Origin: Doryteuthis pealeii
Lineage: Eukaryota; Mollusca; Cephalopoda; Myopsida; Loliginidae
Reading direction: 5' to 3'
NCBI GenBank assembly: GCA_023376005.1
Contig: CM042148.1
Coordinates: 67,630,304 to 67,694,303, forward strand
DNA: 64,000 nt
Shown here: piece by piece, positions 48,253 through 61,204 of the stretch
How positions within the stretch are numbered: position 1 is the stretch's first letter
Layout of the letters: every line of letters starts with the position of its first letter
The notes under the pieces: generated by a model
What the model was told of the DNA's origin: nothing
The model's input: only the letters and a program-made list of their open reading frames with translations
Database searches by the model: none
Program-made: the position numbers and the translations under genes

Positions 48253-49021
48253 TGTTATATACCCCATTGACATCGTATGTTGAACATTGGGTATATACAT
48301 GAGAGAGTGACTTCAGGTGATAGAGAGACAGATGCAGAGTTGAGACTTACTTGTTATTTCATTTCTTCTTTACTGCTTCGGCTATGATCGTCATCTTGTC
48401 GTCTACTAGTTGTTAAAATCTTCTAACTGCTTCTTCCAAGAACTTCTTCCAAGGGCTAGTTTTTTAGTCATGCAATTAATTAAACCACAAGACATTTTTC
48501 CTTGATCAAGATTTATTAGACCAAGTTACCTTTAAGCACCCCAGGGGGACCTGGATTCAGAGGGACATGTTTCACTTTGCACCGTCAACATCCGGTTGTT
48601 TGTTACCAGATGATTTTTAGACGCATTTTTTTTTCAAATTATAAAACTAACAGCTAACACTAACCCCTAACCCTAACCCCTAACCCTAACCCTAACAAAC
48701 AACCGGATGTTGACGGTGCAAAGCGAAACATGTCCTTCTGAATCCAGGTCGCCTCTGGGGTGCTTAAAAGTAACTTCCTATTCACCGCATGGTGAGAACT
48801 AACCTTCCAGTAGCACGTCTACACTGTGTTGATCTCAGGTTGAAACTAAATCTGACTAGTTACATTTTTCTCATGGCGCGTGAGATTCGAGCCTCTCTAG
48901 GGGTCAGTTGGGGTCATCCAACAGAAATCTACCCACCTACGCTTTTAACTCCAATGAACCTATTTCAAACTAACTACAGGGTCTTGTCAACAATTTATGA
49001 CACCACATAAATTATGTAACA
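48253..49021 (+). mobile_element. LTR-like element related to 44056-44465, hosting a P1 MITE
   Basis: Starts TGTTATATACCCC and ends CACATAAATTATGTAACA, matching the ends of the 44056-44465 LTR, with GAGAGA-rich and TCTTCT-rich blocks in the same order. The extra length is largely the P1 element (48519-48777). I see no target duplication. Confidence 0.6.
48519..48777. mobile_element. Diverged palindromic MITE family P1 inside an LTR-like element
   Basis: The arms CACCGTCAACATCCGGTTGT and its reverse are clear. The outer ends are diverged (AGACCAAGTTACC, GTAACTTCC). This copy has the longest telomere-like core, about 50 bp of CCCTAA/CCCCTAA units near 48655-48705. It sits inside the LTR-like sequence 48253-49021. 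Confidence 0.78.
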
Positions 49022-49814
49022 GCAGTCTGGGAAGGTGACATTGGTCAATGTTGTCGGACTGGTCTTCTGGAGGTTAGAATTATACTGGACCAAATCAACA
49101 TGAAGCCGCTTGACAAGGTCGAATGGACATCTCGTCGTGGTAAAAGGTCTCTGGACTGAAATAGAATTTGTAGTCGGTAGAGATAGACTTTATATGTGTT
49201 TTGTCCTGAAAAGGACAATTTGATAATCTGTTGCCGTAAGCTTTGGAACTACAGCTAAATCAGATTCATGGCAGATCGGATACAGGTAAGTACATGGAAT
49301 GTCTGTGGGAGGCTCCACCCCTAGTCCTAAAGGATGGAAATATAACTGGTGTGTTACCTCTGATGACTGGAAAGTCTAAGAGAATAAAGGACTTGACTTT
49401 GGCAGTACAGTCTATTCATATTACCAGTTGCAATGCCACCTACCTGCCTTATAGACAAACCAAGGCAAGAAAGGGAAATAATCCCAACATAGATGAGCTT
49501 GGAAAATCAACTGCATTTTTTAACTAATCAGAACAATTTCCACTAAATCTAAAAGACTTTGACTGGGAGCAACTTTGGCCCATGTCACTCGTATAAATAA
49601 ATCTAAAATCGGTCACTACAATTCACTTCATTAAAAAAACACTGATACACCAGCTCACTCACTAATGAAGCCATCTTTGCCTGCATCTGGTCAAAACTCA
49701 CTTTGTACACAACCAGGCAACTTAGAGCCAATCTTCCAGTCATTATCATTTCTCTTCCACAGTAAGAACTCTTATCTCCTCTTCCGCATGAAATACTACT
49801 ACATACAAAAACAT

Positions 49815-50120
49815 ATGGAGGCGCGTGGTTAGAGTTGTAGGAAATGGACTCGTCGGCTCGAGTTCAATTCCTGGACAAAGCTGTTTGAATTTCACGTACC
49901 ATGGAAAGGTATGAATCCAATTCTCCCTCCAGCTATGGGTAAATAGCAGGGCAGACTGGACTCTTTAATCATGGCTAGGTAACCAGTCTAGGAGAAGGAA
50001 AACTCTGACTTCAAACCTGTTAAACTCCGCTTAAGATATTGACCTTGTGTCGCATCTTGCTTGTGCGGAGGGGTTGGTAAATATATATACCATGTGATGG
50101 CTATGACCCATGAATAAAGC
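49815..50120 (+). mobile_element. tRNA-derived SINE (another family)
   Basis: A-box-like GCGTGGTTAGAGTTGTAG and B-box-like GAGTTCAATTCCTGG are followed by a body ending ATGACCCATGAATAAAGCC. Only one copy is seen here, so the 3' boundary is approximate. Confidence 0.55.
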
Positions 50121-50554
50121 CTGAATCATAAAACTACTTTTCATCTTTGTCTCTTCCTTTTCTTTCCTTTACAGCACGACCACCAAATAAGATGGGGTTA
50201 AAAGCAAACCCTGTGAACACGCACCAAGAATAACCAGCCACTTTTAAACCCAAACTTTAAAATCCTTGTCACCCCACACTCCTGTACCGCACTTGCCAAT
50301 GTCATATATTCTGCTTCAGCTGAAGATAATGCAACACAAGTTTGCTTTTTTACTTCGCCAGGTCAATGTTCATCTGAATATCCCAAAAGATTGTTTATCT
50401 TCTTATCATGTAGTAACACATAGTGGTAATTTTTACCTTTAGTTGTCAAAATTCCTAGCAAATAAGGCAAGTAGAGTAACCTCCCTTGACTTTTACTTTG
50501 AACTAAGCCAGTAGCTATTTTGAAAGTCTCCGTGTGAAATAAACAAATCTTAGA

Positions 50555-50840
50555 AACTTTTTTGAAAACAATACAACTGCATACTTAAACACAAAAATAT
50601 CATAAAATGTGTTCTTAATAACAATTAAGTTCATTTCAGATAATTTTATGCTAGGAATTTAGCTAACAGACTTTCACTTTGAAACAAGATGGTAGCCATT
50701 TTGAATATGTCCATGCGAAATATACAAATCTTAGAATTGTTTCGAAAACAATACAATTGTATGCTTTAACACAAAAATATCATAAAATGTGTTCTTAATA
50801 ACAATTAAGTTCATTTCAGATAATGCGCACGCACAATTTT
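50555..50840. repeat. Two partial P2-related repeats in tandem
   Basis: Sequence around 50560-50640 and again around 50740-50830 matches the P2 arm (ACACAAAAATATCATAAAAT, GTTCATTTCAGATAAT). No terminal repeats or target duplication are visible. Confidence 0.55.
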
Positions 50841-50984
50841 ACTCTAGGAATTTTAACAATTAAATGAGAAAATTACCCACATAGTTTTGCATACCATTTA
50901 GTTAACACATGATGTGTTTTACAAACTTTTAGTGGTCCATTTTAGGCTGGGAACAAAATCTTGTGACAGCCCACAGCAAAGGCA

Positions 50985-51120
50985 ATATCAAGTCGTGTCA
51001 TTGTAGACTTCCAGTTGCTGATTCAGCCCTGGGGCTTTACAATACACCGACTGTACCTCTGCAGAGAAGCACCCCCCCCCCCATTAATGAAGCCACTTGA
51101 TGGCTGATTCAGTTGGCCTA
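50985..51120 (+). repeat. Dispersed repeat family S5, short copy
   Basis: See 62950-63180. It includes a run of cytosines (51068-51081). Confidence 0.35.
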
Positions 51121-51453
51121 TTTTATTTGCGTGAAAATTTAATAGTGGATTTTAAACATCTGGAAGGTTCCATGTTGAACTTGATATTTTAACCATAGTT
51201 CCAGCTTTATCTAATCTATCTTAAAGTGTAAGTTTAAAAATGCGCAATTTTTGTGCAACATGTTTTCCAAGATTTTTGTATATTTAAAAAATCATTACTA
51301 ACGATTGTTCTTTTTCTTTACGGAAGACTAAAAGGACATAAGTTAACTTTCTTTAGTCTGGGGCCTGAACAACTGTTCAGTACATGTACTCTTGTTGTGT
51401 TATTTTTTCTTACGTGTTTTAGCTATGCAGTGTAACTTTGCTGTATGAAGTTT

Positions 51454-51681
51454 GGACCATATGACCTTTAGGCACCCCTTTTTGATCTCAATTATATGTT
51501 TTTTATTTACACCGTCAATATCCGGTTGTTTTAACAGACGATTTTTAGATTTAAAAAAAAAATTATAAAACTAACCCCTAACCCTAACCCCTAACAAACA
51601 ACTGGATATTGACAGTGTAAATGAAAAACATGTCCTTTCTTAATCGAGATCAAAAAGGGTTGCCTAAAGGTAATATGGTCC
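51454..51681. mobile_element. Palindromic MITE family P1
   Basis: GGACCATATGACC...GGTAATATGGTCC with core CCCCTAACCCTAACCCCTAA. The flanks TGAAGTTT and GGAAATTT match at 6 of 8 positions, fitting a decayed 8-bp duplication. Confidence 0.85.
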
Positions 51682-52308
51682 GGAAATTTTTTACACATGT
51701 ATGCTACCATAACTTTGCCTAAATTGCAAATTATTAATTTCCCACTTTGGTCAGATAACTCTTGTAAAACATAGGAGTTATCTCCCTTTTGCACTTACCT
51801 AGTTAAGTGTATTTACCTACCAGATGGGTGTGAGTTTAATCCCTAGAGTCGAGTAGTGCAAAAAAAAAAAGAAAAGAAAGAAAACAAGGGGTAGGACGAC
51901 TTTGAATTCAAATCCTGCTCCAAGAGCTGGAGTCCTTAAAGGACTAGGCAAGATATTTGCCTCTCATCCCACTTATGAGGGTGTGACACAAGAACATTTT
52001 TATGTGGGCCCTACCCACAAGCCGAAGCTCATGGGTGATAGGCATAAAAAAAGTGTTGATCCCGCTGGCATTCCCCCTCAGGTGGGGTGCCTCAGACACT
52101 TGGCAATAAACCCAGCCCTGCCCCTTTAAATCAAGGGGGCAGGTATTGCTTGGGGGGATAGCCCCCTGGGATCAACGCTGTTAATTTTACTTAGCTGCTC
52201 CAGAGGCCGAAGCCATTCATTGTCTAGTCACTTATTTATGGTCTCATGAGACTAAAGCATTACCTAACATTACCTATTCATTCTACTTTTATACAATTTA
52301 CACAACTA

Positions 52309-52555
52309 AGGGCCGGGTTAGCTCAGTCGGTAGAGCGTTCGGCTAGAAACCACAAGGTTCCTAGTTCGATACCAGTCCTCGCCAACTCAGCGTATGAGTA
52401 TCACAGGGATATGTGCGGTAAAGTAAGGAGCTGATGGTAGGTGTGGCGCTCCACCTCAGATATTAGAATAATCTCCTTGGTCTAGCGCTAATGAAAAGGG
52501 GATAGACTCCCTCGCTGTATGGCTGATACCGACATTAGGCCGCTTCGACGACTAC
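52309..52555 (+). mobile_element. tRNA-derived SINE family S1, best-preserved head
   Basis: GGGTTAGCTCAGTCGGTAGA and GTTCGATACCAGTCC are strong Pol III A and B boxes. The body and 3' end (CATTAGGCCGCTTCGACGAC) match the other copies. It is a SINE rather than a tRNA gene because the body continues past the tRNA-like part without a terminator. Confidence 0.88.
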
Positions 52556-53104
52556 ACATTTACTCATTCTCTTAATAAATAATCGCCCAAAATGTTTACC
52601 TATTATGATTTAGAATCTTTCTACTCCTTATACACCTGTGCAGTTCACTTAATTGAAAATTAGCTGTCATCATATAATTTGACTTCTTTGTTCAGTCGTA
52701 CATAATGTCAATTTGTAGTTTGTGGTCACTGGACACAAAATAACTAAAATGAATATTTCAAGAACTTATAATGGTCGTCAATTTATGGTGGTTGTCCTGA
52801 GTGAAGTTATATATATATATATATATTACAATATAGGTACAAGTGATAACCTACTCGAGTTTCACCATAAGGATCTTCAGGGTTAAATCCACTGAATTAA
52901 TCGAGATACTGATTAATTACAGTCGACTACACGTGTGTTCATTGCATTAAACGGTTCGTTATGAGGAACGCTGGTTTCCTGTAATAAATTTGCTCTACTA
53001 ACATATTGAGCACTTTGCATTTGTTATATTACTGACTTATCTCACTGAATTCTGCACCATCTAACCATCGTGACCATATTTACCGGTAAGTCACCTTTTC
53101 CATT

Positions 53105-53141
<37 letters not shown>

Positions 53142-53690
53142 TATATTTGTAAATACAACAAACACACTATAAGGTTATATGAATAAATACAGAAGAAAAA
53201 ACAAATCCTTCACAGAAGGAATCAATAAGCCTTGTATTTGAAACATTAAAGTTACAGTAATAAAAGAAGACAATATGTAGTGTTCAAAGTCCAGCAGAAT
53301 ATGCTTTTTAAGAGTTCATGTAAATTAGAGTGTTGAGTTCTATATATCAGCAGTGAAGTAATTTGTAGAGAGGGTAAGATAAGAAGTAACCTTCAGTGGT
53401 AGGCAAATAGTTTGAAGCTGATCAACGAGGAGTATTCAGGCATAGTTGGTCTTTCTGAACTGTTCTTCGAAAACCTTTGTTTAAATAGAATTTACCTAGG
53501 CTCCAAATCAGTCTTTTTGAAAAATTTCTTTTTAGGCATGAAGGCTTCTGATTGGTCGAAAATTATCATTTTTAATATTTCTATTTTTGCTTTCTACCTG
53601 TGCTAATCCTATGTGCAGATTGCTTATTTTCATCATTTTATTTCTGCTTTCAAAGCATTAGCTTCTTATCATATCAATCACTACAACTAT

Positions 53691-54321
53691 TAAGAGTATT
53701 TACGGGTTTCGAAGGAGCTCTTATTTCTCCGTAGTTGTAGGCAAATTGTCGGACAAAGAAGACAAACACACAATGGAAATTTAATACATGTATTGACAAA
53801 TAATACAAGAACTTGTTGCAAATTTTATTGGTATTTGCTACTAGACTTATCTGAGTTAAGTAATGTTCTTGGATTAGTGGTGATAATGGGGGTATTCTGT
53901 TGCTTGTTGGAAAGTTGATAGGACGTTTCTTCGGACGTTTCTCGTTCTTCCTCGTAACCGGTTCAGTGATAAGTAATGGGAGATGCTATTTTAGAAGCTT
54001 CTTGCCCTGGTAACAGTTCTTTAAATGACGGTGAATGGGCCCTTTTCAAGTAGACTATTTGGTCTTCAGCCTTCTATAGTGTGCTTTGGTGCCTTCAAAA
54101 GTGTGCTATGAAAATATGCCTCCGTCCAGGTCAACAGTCCTTAGAAGTAAGCCCTGTTTTTGGACTAAGTGATGAATGAAGTGTAGGGACCGCTATTTAC
54201 GCGACTACCCTCAGTGGGTGCTCCATGATAAGTAAAGTTTTTGGTATTGGCGCCAACATACGGTGTTGGCGATTTTCCCCCTAGCGGCAGGGGGAGATAA
54301 TTAACTGTGGAATTTCCAATA
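53691..54321 (+). mobile_element. TAAGAG...CCAATA insertion, short form
   Basis: Same ends as 3579-4889 with 4-bp duplications CTAT (53687-53690, 54322-54325). It keeps TTGGCGCCAACATACGG and the purine run AGGGGGAGATAA but has only a few degenerate ~74-bp units. No coding capacity. Confidence 0.85.
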
Positions 54322-54800
54322 CTATTGAATCATGATGGTGTCTGGACACTACATAATGCATATTGAAAATAAAATAAAATTACGACAAATAGACATTGAA
54401 TTATACAGTTGTCAAAATAGCAGGTTTGCCTGGTAATGCAGAGAGGTTAGTCTACTGGTGTCTAAAGCTTTTGACAGTAAATCTGATCCACACTGGTTAC
54501 TAGAAATTTGTGCCAAAAAAATTTTTTTTTTTCCAACTGTTAATAACTGAAGTAAATATTTTAATTACAATACAAATCATTGCACAGTTTTGAAAGGGAC
54601 AAATGAAATTCAGTTTTAAGGAGAAGCATTTAAATTAAAATTAAATAAAGAATTCTAGGTGTCACCAATTTTCCCTGCAAAATTTAGTCCCCTATATAAC
54701 ACAATAAAACTTGCATAAAGATTAATATTATCTTGAAATTTTTTTGTCCAATTGAAAGAAGAAACATTAAAAAAAACTCCTGATGATTTAAAAAAAATTT

Positions 54801-55038
54801 GGACCATATGACCTTTAGGCACCCTTTTTGTGATCTCGATTCATAAGGACATTTTTCCATTTACACCATCAAAATCCGGTTGTTTGTTAGGGGTTAGGGT
54901 TAGGGGTTAGTTTTATAATTAAAAAAAAAACTCTAAAAATCGTCTGTTTACAAACAACCGGATTTTGACGGTGTAAATTGAAAAAAAATGTCTTATGAAT
55001 CGAGATCGCAAAAGGGGTGCCTAAAGGTCATATGGTCC
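54801..55038. mobile_element. Palindromic MITE family P1, core in opposite orientation
   Basis: Same ends as the other copies, but the core reads TTAGGGGTTAGGGTTAGGGG, so the element is inserted or flipped the other way. The flanks are A/T runs, so the target duplication is ambiguous. Confidence 0.85.
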
Positions 55039-55039
55039 A

Positions 55040-56586
55040 AAAAATTTTCACCTCACGGAAATAATGAAAATTATAAACGAAAAACAATGTTTACATTTTC
55101 GTACCATTACATCAATTGAAATTTAACGTAGCCCAAAACAAGTTATGACTAGAGGCTTTTTAAAAATTTCTATGAAAAATCAATTAATGGTCTGATTTTC
55201 ATGAAAATTTCCATAATTACTTACCTTTTGATAAAAATATGTCTGAAATAGTTTTTTCCTAAAATATATTAGGAGAAATATTTTTTTTACGAGGTTTACT
55301 TCCCCCCATCTAATTTTGTGAAATATAAAAAAATGAACCGACAAAAAACGATTTTTTTATTTTTTTCTATAAAGATAAGAGTCTGAATAATTATATCAGA
55401 CGATTTTTATAAGTTTCTATGTGAGAGCTTTTTAGTAAATGAACCATGAATACAGAATTCTGCTAAAAAATATCAATAAAGAAATTGACCCTTTTTGTGA
55501 CCCCCCCCCCAAACGGACTGTTTTACATATTTTTCAAAATAACGGTGAGTAATTTTTCCCCAATCGTATAATTTGATCTTTGAATTAACTGTTTTTCTTT
55601 GCAAGAACTCTTTATGTTTGTTATTTCTTTTTTGCAAGATTTAAAAAAAAAGTTTCTTCCTTCAATATGGCCTAAACTGATCACGTGATGTATTTTGGTG
55701 GTACCTAAAGAATTCTAACAAGTTTTATAAGAAAAATTCAAATTATAAAATTACAAATGCACACAAATCAACTGATGATCGAATAAAATAATTATTATCA
55801 CTGAAAGAGAAAAAAAAAAAAAAAAAGAAAAAGAAAGAAAGAAAATGAAAAACTAAAGTAAATCGATTATTTGTGGATAGATTTATTTTTTTCTGTGATT
55901 TTGTAAAAATTAAAAGTAAAATACAATTTTATTTTAAAATCAAAGATGTCACTAAAACGGTTAAAATGTTCTATTATTAAATCGATTAGTCATTATTTAA
56001 AAAAAAATTTAATCAGCAAAGTACCTTGGCAAGTGAAGTGGTTAAAAATGCTACTACTTTCTTATTAGTAACAATCGCACTGCTATTTATTACGAGTAGT
56101 AGTATTAGTAGTAATTTGTGTGTGTGTGGACGTCATCAGGAGGGAAGAAGAAGAAGAAGAAGAAGAAGAAGAAGGGAAGTGTTACTTTATTATCGACAAA
56201 TGAATTGAATTTCGTTTCTGTCGAAACGTCGTCAGTAGTGAAATGTAACATTGCCATACCAACATGGCAGCGCCAATTTCGAAGCTGCTTCTACTTACTT
56301 CCTTCTTTTTCTCAATATTACCAAGTGCTTCCTCAAAAGATGGACTGAAAGTCATCGAGACCGTTACCCCGAATAGCATGCACAGTTTTATTACTTCTCA
56401 ACATTCCTTAATTTTAATGTGTAAGTGAAAAAGGGAGATTTACAAAAAATTTTCACAGGGCCGATTGTCGGCTGCTTACTTCTCTTCTTTATGTTATGTC
56501 GCCATCACAGTGAATAATAATAATAATAATAATCCTGATAATCATTATTATTGTGACGACTGATATAATCTCATCATATATTTAAT

Positions 56587-56639
<53 letters not shown>

Positions 56640-58440
56640 TTAATTTCTATACATCATAACATAAAACGTGTACGTATAGTTCGATGTATAAAGAAATTAT
56701 CTACTCTTGTTTTTAAATTTTAAAAGCATACACATTTTGTTCTGGATCTGTTTTAAAAAAAATAATTTCTATATATTTCCATATTGTTTTTCCTTTTCAG
56801 TATTAAGTGATTGTTGAATAATTAATTTCATTGTTTGTTCATCCCTTATTTAAAATGTTGAAATCTTACCTTTGGTCACCTGGTGGTTGCATCTCCCCCC
56901 CTTTTTTAAATTACGTATATATGGAATTTGTTCTCTTAGATATTTCTTTTTCTCTAAAATTAGTGTGATATTGGAGAAGTTTTATGGTATTTACTGAATT
57001 TTATTGTTCAAAGGAATATTTTTTATATACGGTGGGGAAAAGAAAAGCAAAGTCTCTTGGGACATATAAAATAAAATCATTTATTCTTTAATTATAAAAG
57101 ATAGAAAATAAGTTATTTCCCTTTTGTAGATAAATCTTTCTCTCTTCAAAAACCAACACGTGTGTTGATATTCAAAATTAACGTGATTTATAAAAAAAAC
57201 TTTAAAGTTTTCTATCAAATAGATTTAGATTTTAGAGAGTGATCTTAGTAATTCATTTTTTAAATTACAAAAAATAATAAAATTTTTTAATTTGTATTTA
57301 CTAAATATTTAGGAATGGGATAAAATGTCTCAATTTTTTATTTATACTACACAGCACAAATTAAACATTTTAGAAACCGTAAAACGTAAAGAAAGTCTAG
57401 AGAGAGAGAGAGAAAATTTCAAAATACATAAGCTGGTTGATTCATGTTATGAAAAAACTGAAGTGGTGGCTTTCTTGCTGTAAAAAAACAAATGATTCTC
57501 ATGCTTAGCTTCTTAGGGCCTTAGGCTGTCATAGTGTCATTTTTTTTATTACTTATTTTTGTTGTAATTAATTAATAATTACGTGTTTATTTCGGCTATT
57601 CGTTTTAATATTATAATATGGATATTATTTAAGATTATGTATTTATGATCAATGAAACTAATGTTTGAATAGTTTCTTTTATTTAAGATGAGAAAAAAAA
57701 ACAAAAAAAAAAACTAAAATTGCCAGATTTTATGGCTTTTCTTGTCCTCACTTGAAATTTTATTCCGATTGTGAATGGCTTTAAAACGTCATAAAATTGA
57801 AAAAATAAAAAAATAAAGATGCCGTTTTTGGTTGATCCTTAAACACCTCGGCCAGCAGGTGTTTATTTTCCCAGACTCAGACTCTCTCTTCTGTTGTTCT
57901 GTCTTATGGATTTCTTCATTAAGAATATTATTCATTCACAAAAGAAAATTATTTTATTAGAAGCGATAAAAACAAAGTGAGGGGTATTCTTAAATCTCGC
58001 CACCTCCTATTTAAAATTAAAGTAAATAATCATAGATATTTGCGGAAAGATTCACACACAGACAAGAAAAAAAAAAAACAAACAAAACAATTAAAAATGT
58101 TATTTCAGCTTGGTAGATAACATTTATAATTGGTTTTCGGTGCACTTGGTAAGGATCGAACTCTTTAGTAATGATATACAAAACCTAACCAGTTTTCGAA
58201 CTAACTAAATCACGGTGAGGAAAGTAATATTAACAAGCTTAAAGGTTACGAGTTGTATCAAATTGAATTGTTTACATTTTAAGTAGTTATTTGCATTTTA
58301 ATCTTTTTGATTTCTGAACATTTTGAGATTTGAAGGTTAAACTCGAACAATACCCCCCCCCCAAAAAAAAAGCACCATAAAAAATATGAAAGAATGAAAA
58401 AAGGTTAAATTAATTTCAATGATTTTTTTTTTAAAGATGT
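55040..58440. other. AT-rich intergenic sequence
   Basis: Only microsatellites (A/G-rich 55806-55845, GAA 56144, AAT 56515, TA 56582) and poly-C runs. A 60-codon frame at 56026-56208 starts MASEVVKNATTFLLVTIALL, signal-peptide-like but running into the GAA repeat, so probably chance. Confidence 0.5.
56144..56175. repeat. GAA trinucleotide repeat
   Basis: About ten GAA/AGA triplets. Followed by (AAT)n at 56515-56535 and (TA)n at 56582-56636. Confidence 0.9.
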
Positions 58441-58445
58441 GTTTC

Positions 58446-58680
58446 GGACCATATGACCTTAAGGCACCCCCCCCCTTTTATTTTTTTTTATCTCGATTAA
58501 GAAAGGACATGTTTTTCATTTACACCGTCAATATCCGATTGTTTTAACAGACGATTTTTAGATTTTTAAAATTTTTTATAAAAACTAACCCCTAACAAAC
58601 AACCGGATATTGACGGTGTAAATGAAAAACATGTCCTTTCTTAATCGATATAAAAATGGGGTGCCTTAAGGTCATATGGC
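58446..58680. mobile_element. Palindromic MITE family P1, minimal core
   Basis: Starts GGACCATATGACC and ends GGTCATATGG. The core has only one CCCCTAAC. Arms with CATTTACACCGTCAATATCC and its reverse are nearly perfect. Confidence 0.82.
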
Positions 58681-59289
58681 TGTTGATATAAAATTCGATT
58701 TTGCCTGCAAGAAAATTTCATAACAAATTCTGTACACAACTGAAAAGTTTTGGTGGTTGGTTTTGAAGGCTATCACGATGCAAGTGTAAATAAAAATAAA
58801 GATAAGGTGGTAATTCAAGAAAAAAAAGTAAACTAGCAGTGACTTATTCTTAATTGAAGTAAGTTTTTAAAAAGTGCATACTACTTCTACCCAGTGGTGG
58901 GATTATTAAAACTTTTTAGGAACTGGTTCACTTACATCCATAATTTTTCCCTTGGAATTAATAAGAAAAAATCTGACTTCATAGTAATTATCATCATACT
59001 TTAAAAACATCATCATCATCATCTTAGTGCTTTTTGCATATTTGACTCATTTGTCATCAGCTTATGTGATTTTCTTTCTTCTTCTTTTTCACATCTTAAA
59101 ATTGACTTTTGGGTCTGATTGAGATTTGAGACAAATGTCTTGTTGAAGAACGAAACCCTAACCCCATGAAAAGAATATATTAGATAAGAAATAACTAATT
59201 TTATGACTATCCAGAATTCTGCAAGCATCTTTTAGTCACAAATTTGAATGAATTGTTTGACTCACTTCACTGTTTAGAGACCTAAATCC

Positions 59290-60560
59290 TTCCTCTTTGT
59301 ATAATTTTTAACCATTAACTAAATCTCTTTTTTTTAACCACTCTTTTAACCATTACCTAAATCTCTTTTTTTAACCACTCTTTAACCATTACCTAAATCT
59401 TTTTTTTTAACCACTCTTTTAACCATTAACTAAATCTCTTTTTTTAACCACTCTTTTAACCATTACCTAAACTTTTTTTTAACCACTTTTAACCATTAAC
59501 CTAAATCTCTTTTTTTTTTAACCACTCTTTTAACCATTACCTAAATCTCTTTTTTTTAACCACTCTTTTAACCATTACCTAAATCTTTCCTTTAAGTATA
59601 TTTTTTATCACTCTTTTAATCCTCTTTCTTTGTATAATTTTTTAACCACAATTTTAACCATTACCTAAACCCCTCCACTTTGTATAATTTTTAACCATTA
59701 CCTAAATCTCTCTGCATATAATTTTTTAACCACTCTTTTAACCATTACCTAAATCTTCCCTCTTTGTATATTTTTACCACTCTTTTAATCCTCTTTCTTT
59801 GTATAATTTTTTAACCACAATTTTAACCATTACCTAAACCCCTCCTCTTTGTATAATTTTTAACATTACCTAAATCTCTCTGCATATAATTTTTTAACCA
59901 ATCTTTTAACCATTACCTAAATCTTCCCTCATTGTATATTTTTTTACCACTCTTTTAACCATTACCTAGATCTTTTCTCTTTGTATATTTTTTACCACTC
60001 TTTTAATCCTCTTTCTTTGTACATTTTTTACCACTCTTTTAACCATTACCTAAATCTTTCCTCTTTGTATATTTTTTATCACTCTTTTAACCATTACCTA
60101 AATCTTTCCTCTTTGTATATTTTTTACCACTCTTTTAACCATTACCTAAATCTTTCTCTTTGTATATTTTTTACCACTCTTTTAACCATTACCTAAATCT
60201 TCCCTCTTTTTATATTTTTTTAACCACTCTTTTAACCATTACCTAAATCTTTCCTCTTTGTATATTTTTTTACCACTCTTTTAACCATTTTAAACCACTC
60301 TTTTAACCATTACCTAAATCTTTCCTCTTTTATATTTTTTACTACTCTTTTAACCATTACCTAAATCTTTCCTCTTTTTATATTTTTACCACTCTTTTAA
60401 CCATTACCTAAATCTTTCCTCTTTTATATTTTTTTCTACTCTTTTAACCATTACCTAAATCTTCCCTCTTTGTATATTCTTTACCACTCTTTTAATCCTC
60501 TTTCTTTGTATATTTGTTTTTACCACTCTTTTAACCATTACCTAAATCTTCCCTCTGTGT
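59290..60560. repeat. Minisatellite, 38- and 48-bp unit forms
   Basis: Core CCACTCTTTTAACCATTACC followed by TAAATCT and a T-run. Early units (59,290-59,580) are about 38 bp; later ones gain CTTTGTATATTTTTT and are about 47-48 bp. Around 59,620-59,900 there is a mixed block. ORFs across it are by-products. Confidence 0.9.
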
Positions 60561-60694
60561 ATAATTTTTTCTTCCACTTCTGCTATGGACACAAAAAATA
60601 AAATGCAAATATTTTGTTTATAAACATTCTCTTTTTGCTCCTAAACGTTTGAGTTTATGTGCAATTTTAGTATTTTGAGCATGGTTGCTTCAGA

Positions 60695-60785
60695 TTATTA
60701 TGTTTTTTTGTTAAAATTTGACAAGTCATCTATTATAGATGCCTTGTTAAATTTTAACAAAAAAAACAAAAACATAGAATAATTA
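60695..60785. repeat. Palindrome (~70 bp)
   Basis: GTTAAAATTTGACAAG and the reverse CTTGTTAAATTTTAAC surround the self-complementary centre CATCTATTATAGATG. The outer T7 and A8 runs also pair. Confidence 0.75.
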
Positions 60786-60828
60786 TTTAATAAGTTTTCC
60801 TTGCTTTCAATGAAATAGGATACTTATT

Positions 60829-61105
60829 CACTATTTCTCGGAAATTTTGAGATGAGGCTTGATAATTAGTATTATTTGGATTATTCGGAATATTGTCCTC
60901 ATCTTCATTGTTATCTGTACAATGTTTCAGTCAATGTGCCCTCTAGCCTTCTTCAGGTATTTCTTCTCAAACTGTTCCCGAGTCCCAGAAAGTTCCTAAG
61001 TCCGACAAGAAATACCTGAAGAAAGCCGGAGGGCACATCAGCCTAAATGTTGTACAGACAACAATGAAGATGAGGACAATAGTCCGAATAATCCAAATAA
61101 TACTA
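60829..61105. mobile_element. Fold-back derivative of S2: two tails, no tRNA head
   Basis: Tail in minus sense joined to tail in plus sense (CCTTCTTCAGGTATTTCTTC ... AAGAAATACCTGAAGAAAGC). Flanks GGATACTTATT (60818-60828) and GGATAATTATT (61106-61116). Related to the inverted tail of 8367-8485. Confidence 0.75.
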
Positions 61106-61204
61106 GGATAATTATTGGATAGAAGAATGTGAAAAGAATATTTACTTTTGAGGTAGTTGAAGGTGTTTTTTTATTTTTTTTATTTTTTCTACTTTGTATC
61201 TCCA

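Noticed and set aside
48655..48705. True telomere or chromosome end (CCCTAA tract)
   Set aside because: Short tract inside a palindromic MITE, as in eight other copies.
52309..52385. tRNA gene
   Set aside because: A and B boxes are good, but the sequence continues into the S1 SINE body shared with other copies; no acceptor-stem pairing was established.
56026..56208. Small secreted protein (signal-peptide-like start)
   Set aside because: The frame runs into a GAA microsatellite giving an arginine tract; no homologue recognised.
59981..60196. YIFYHSFNHYLNL-repeat protein
   Set aside because: Reading frame of a minisatellite.
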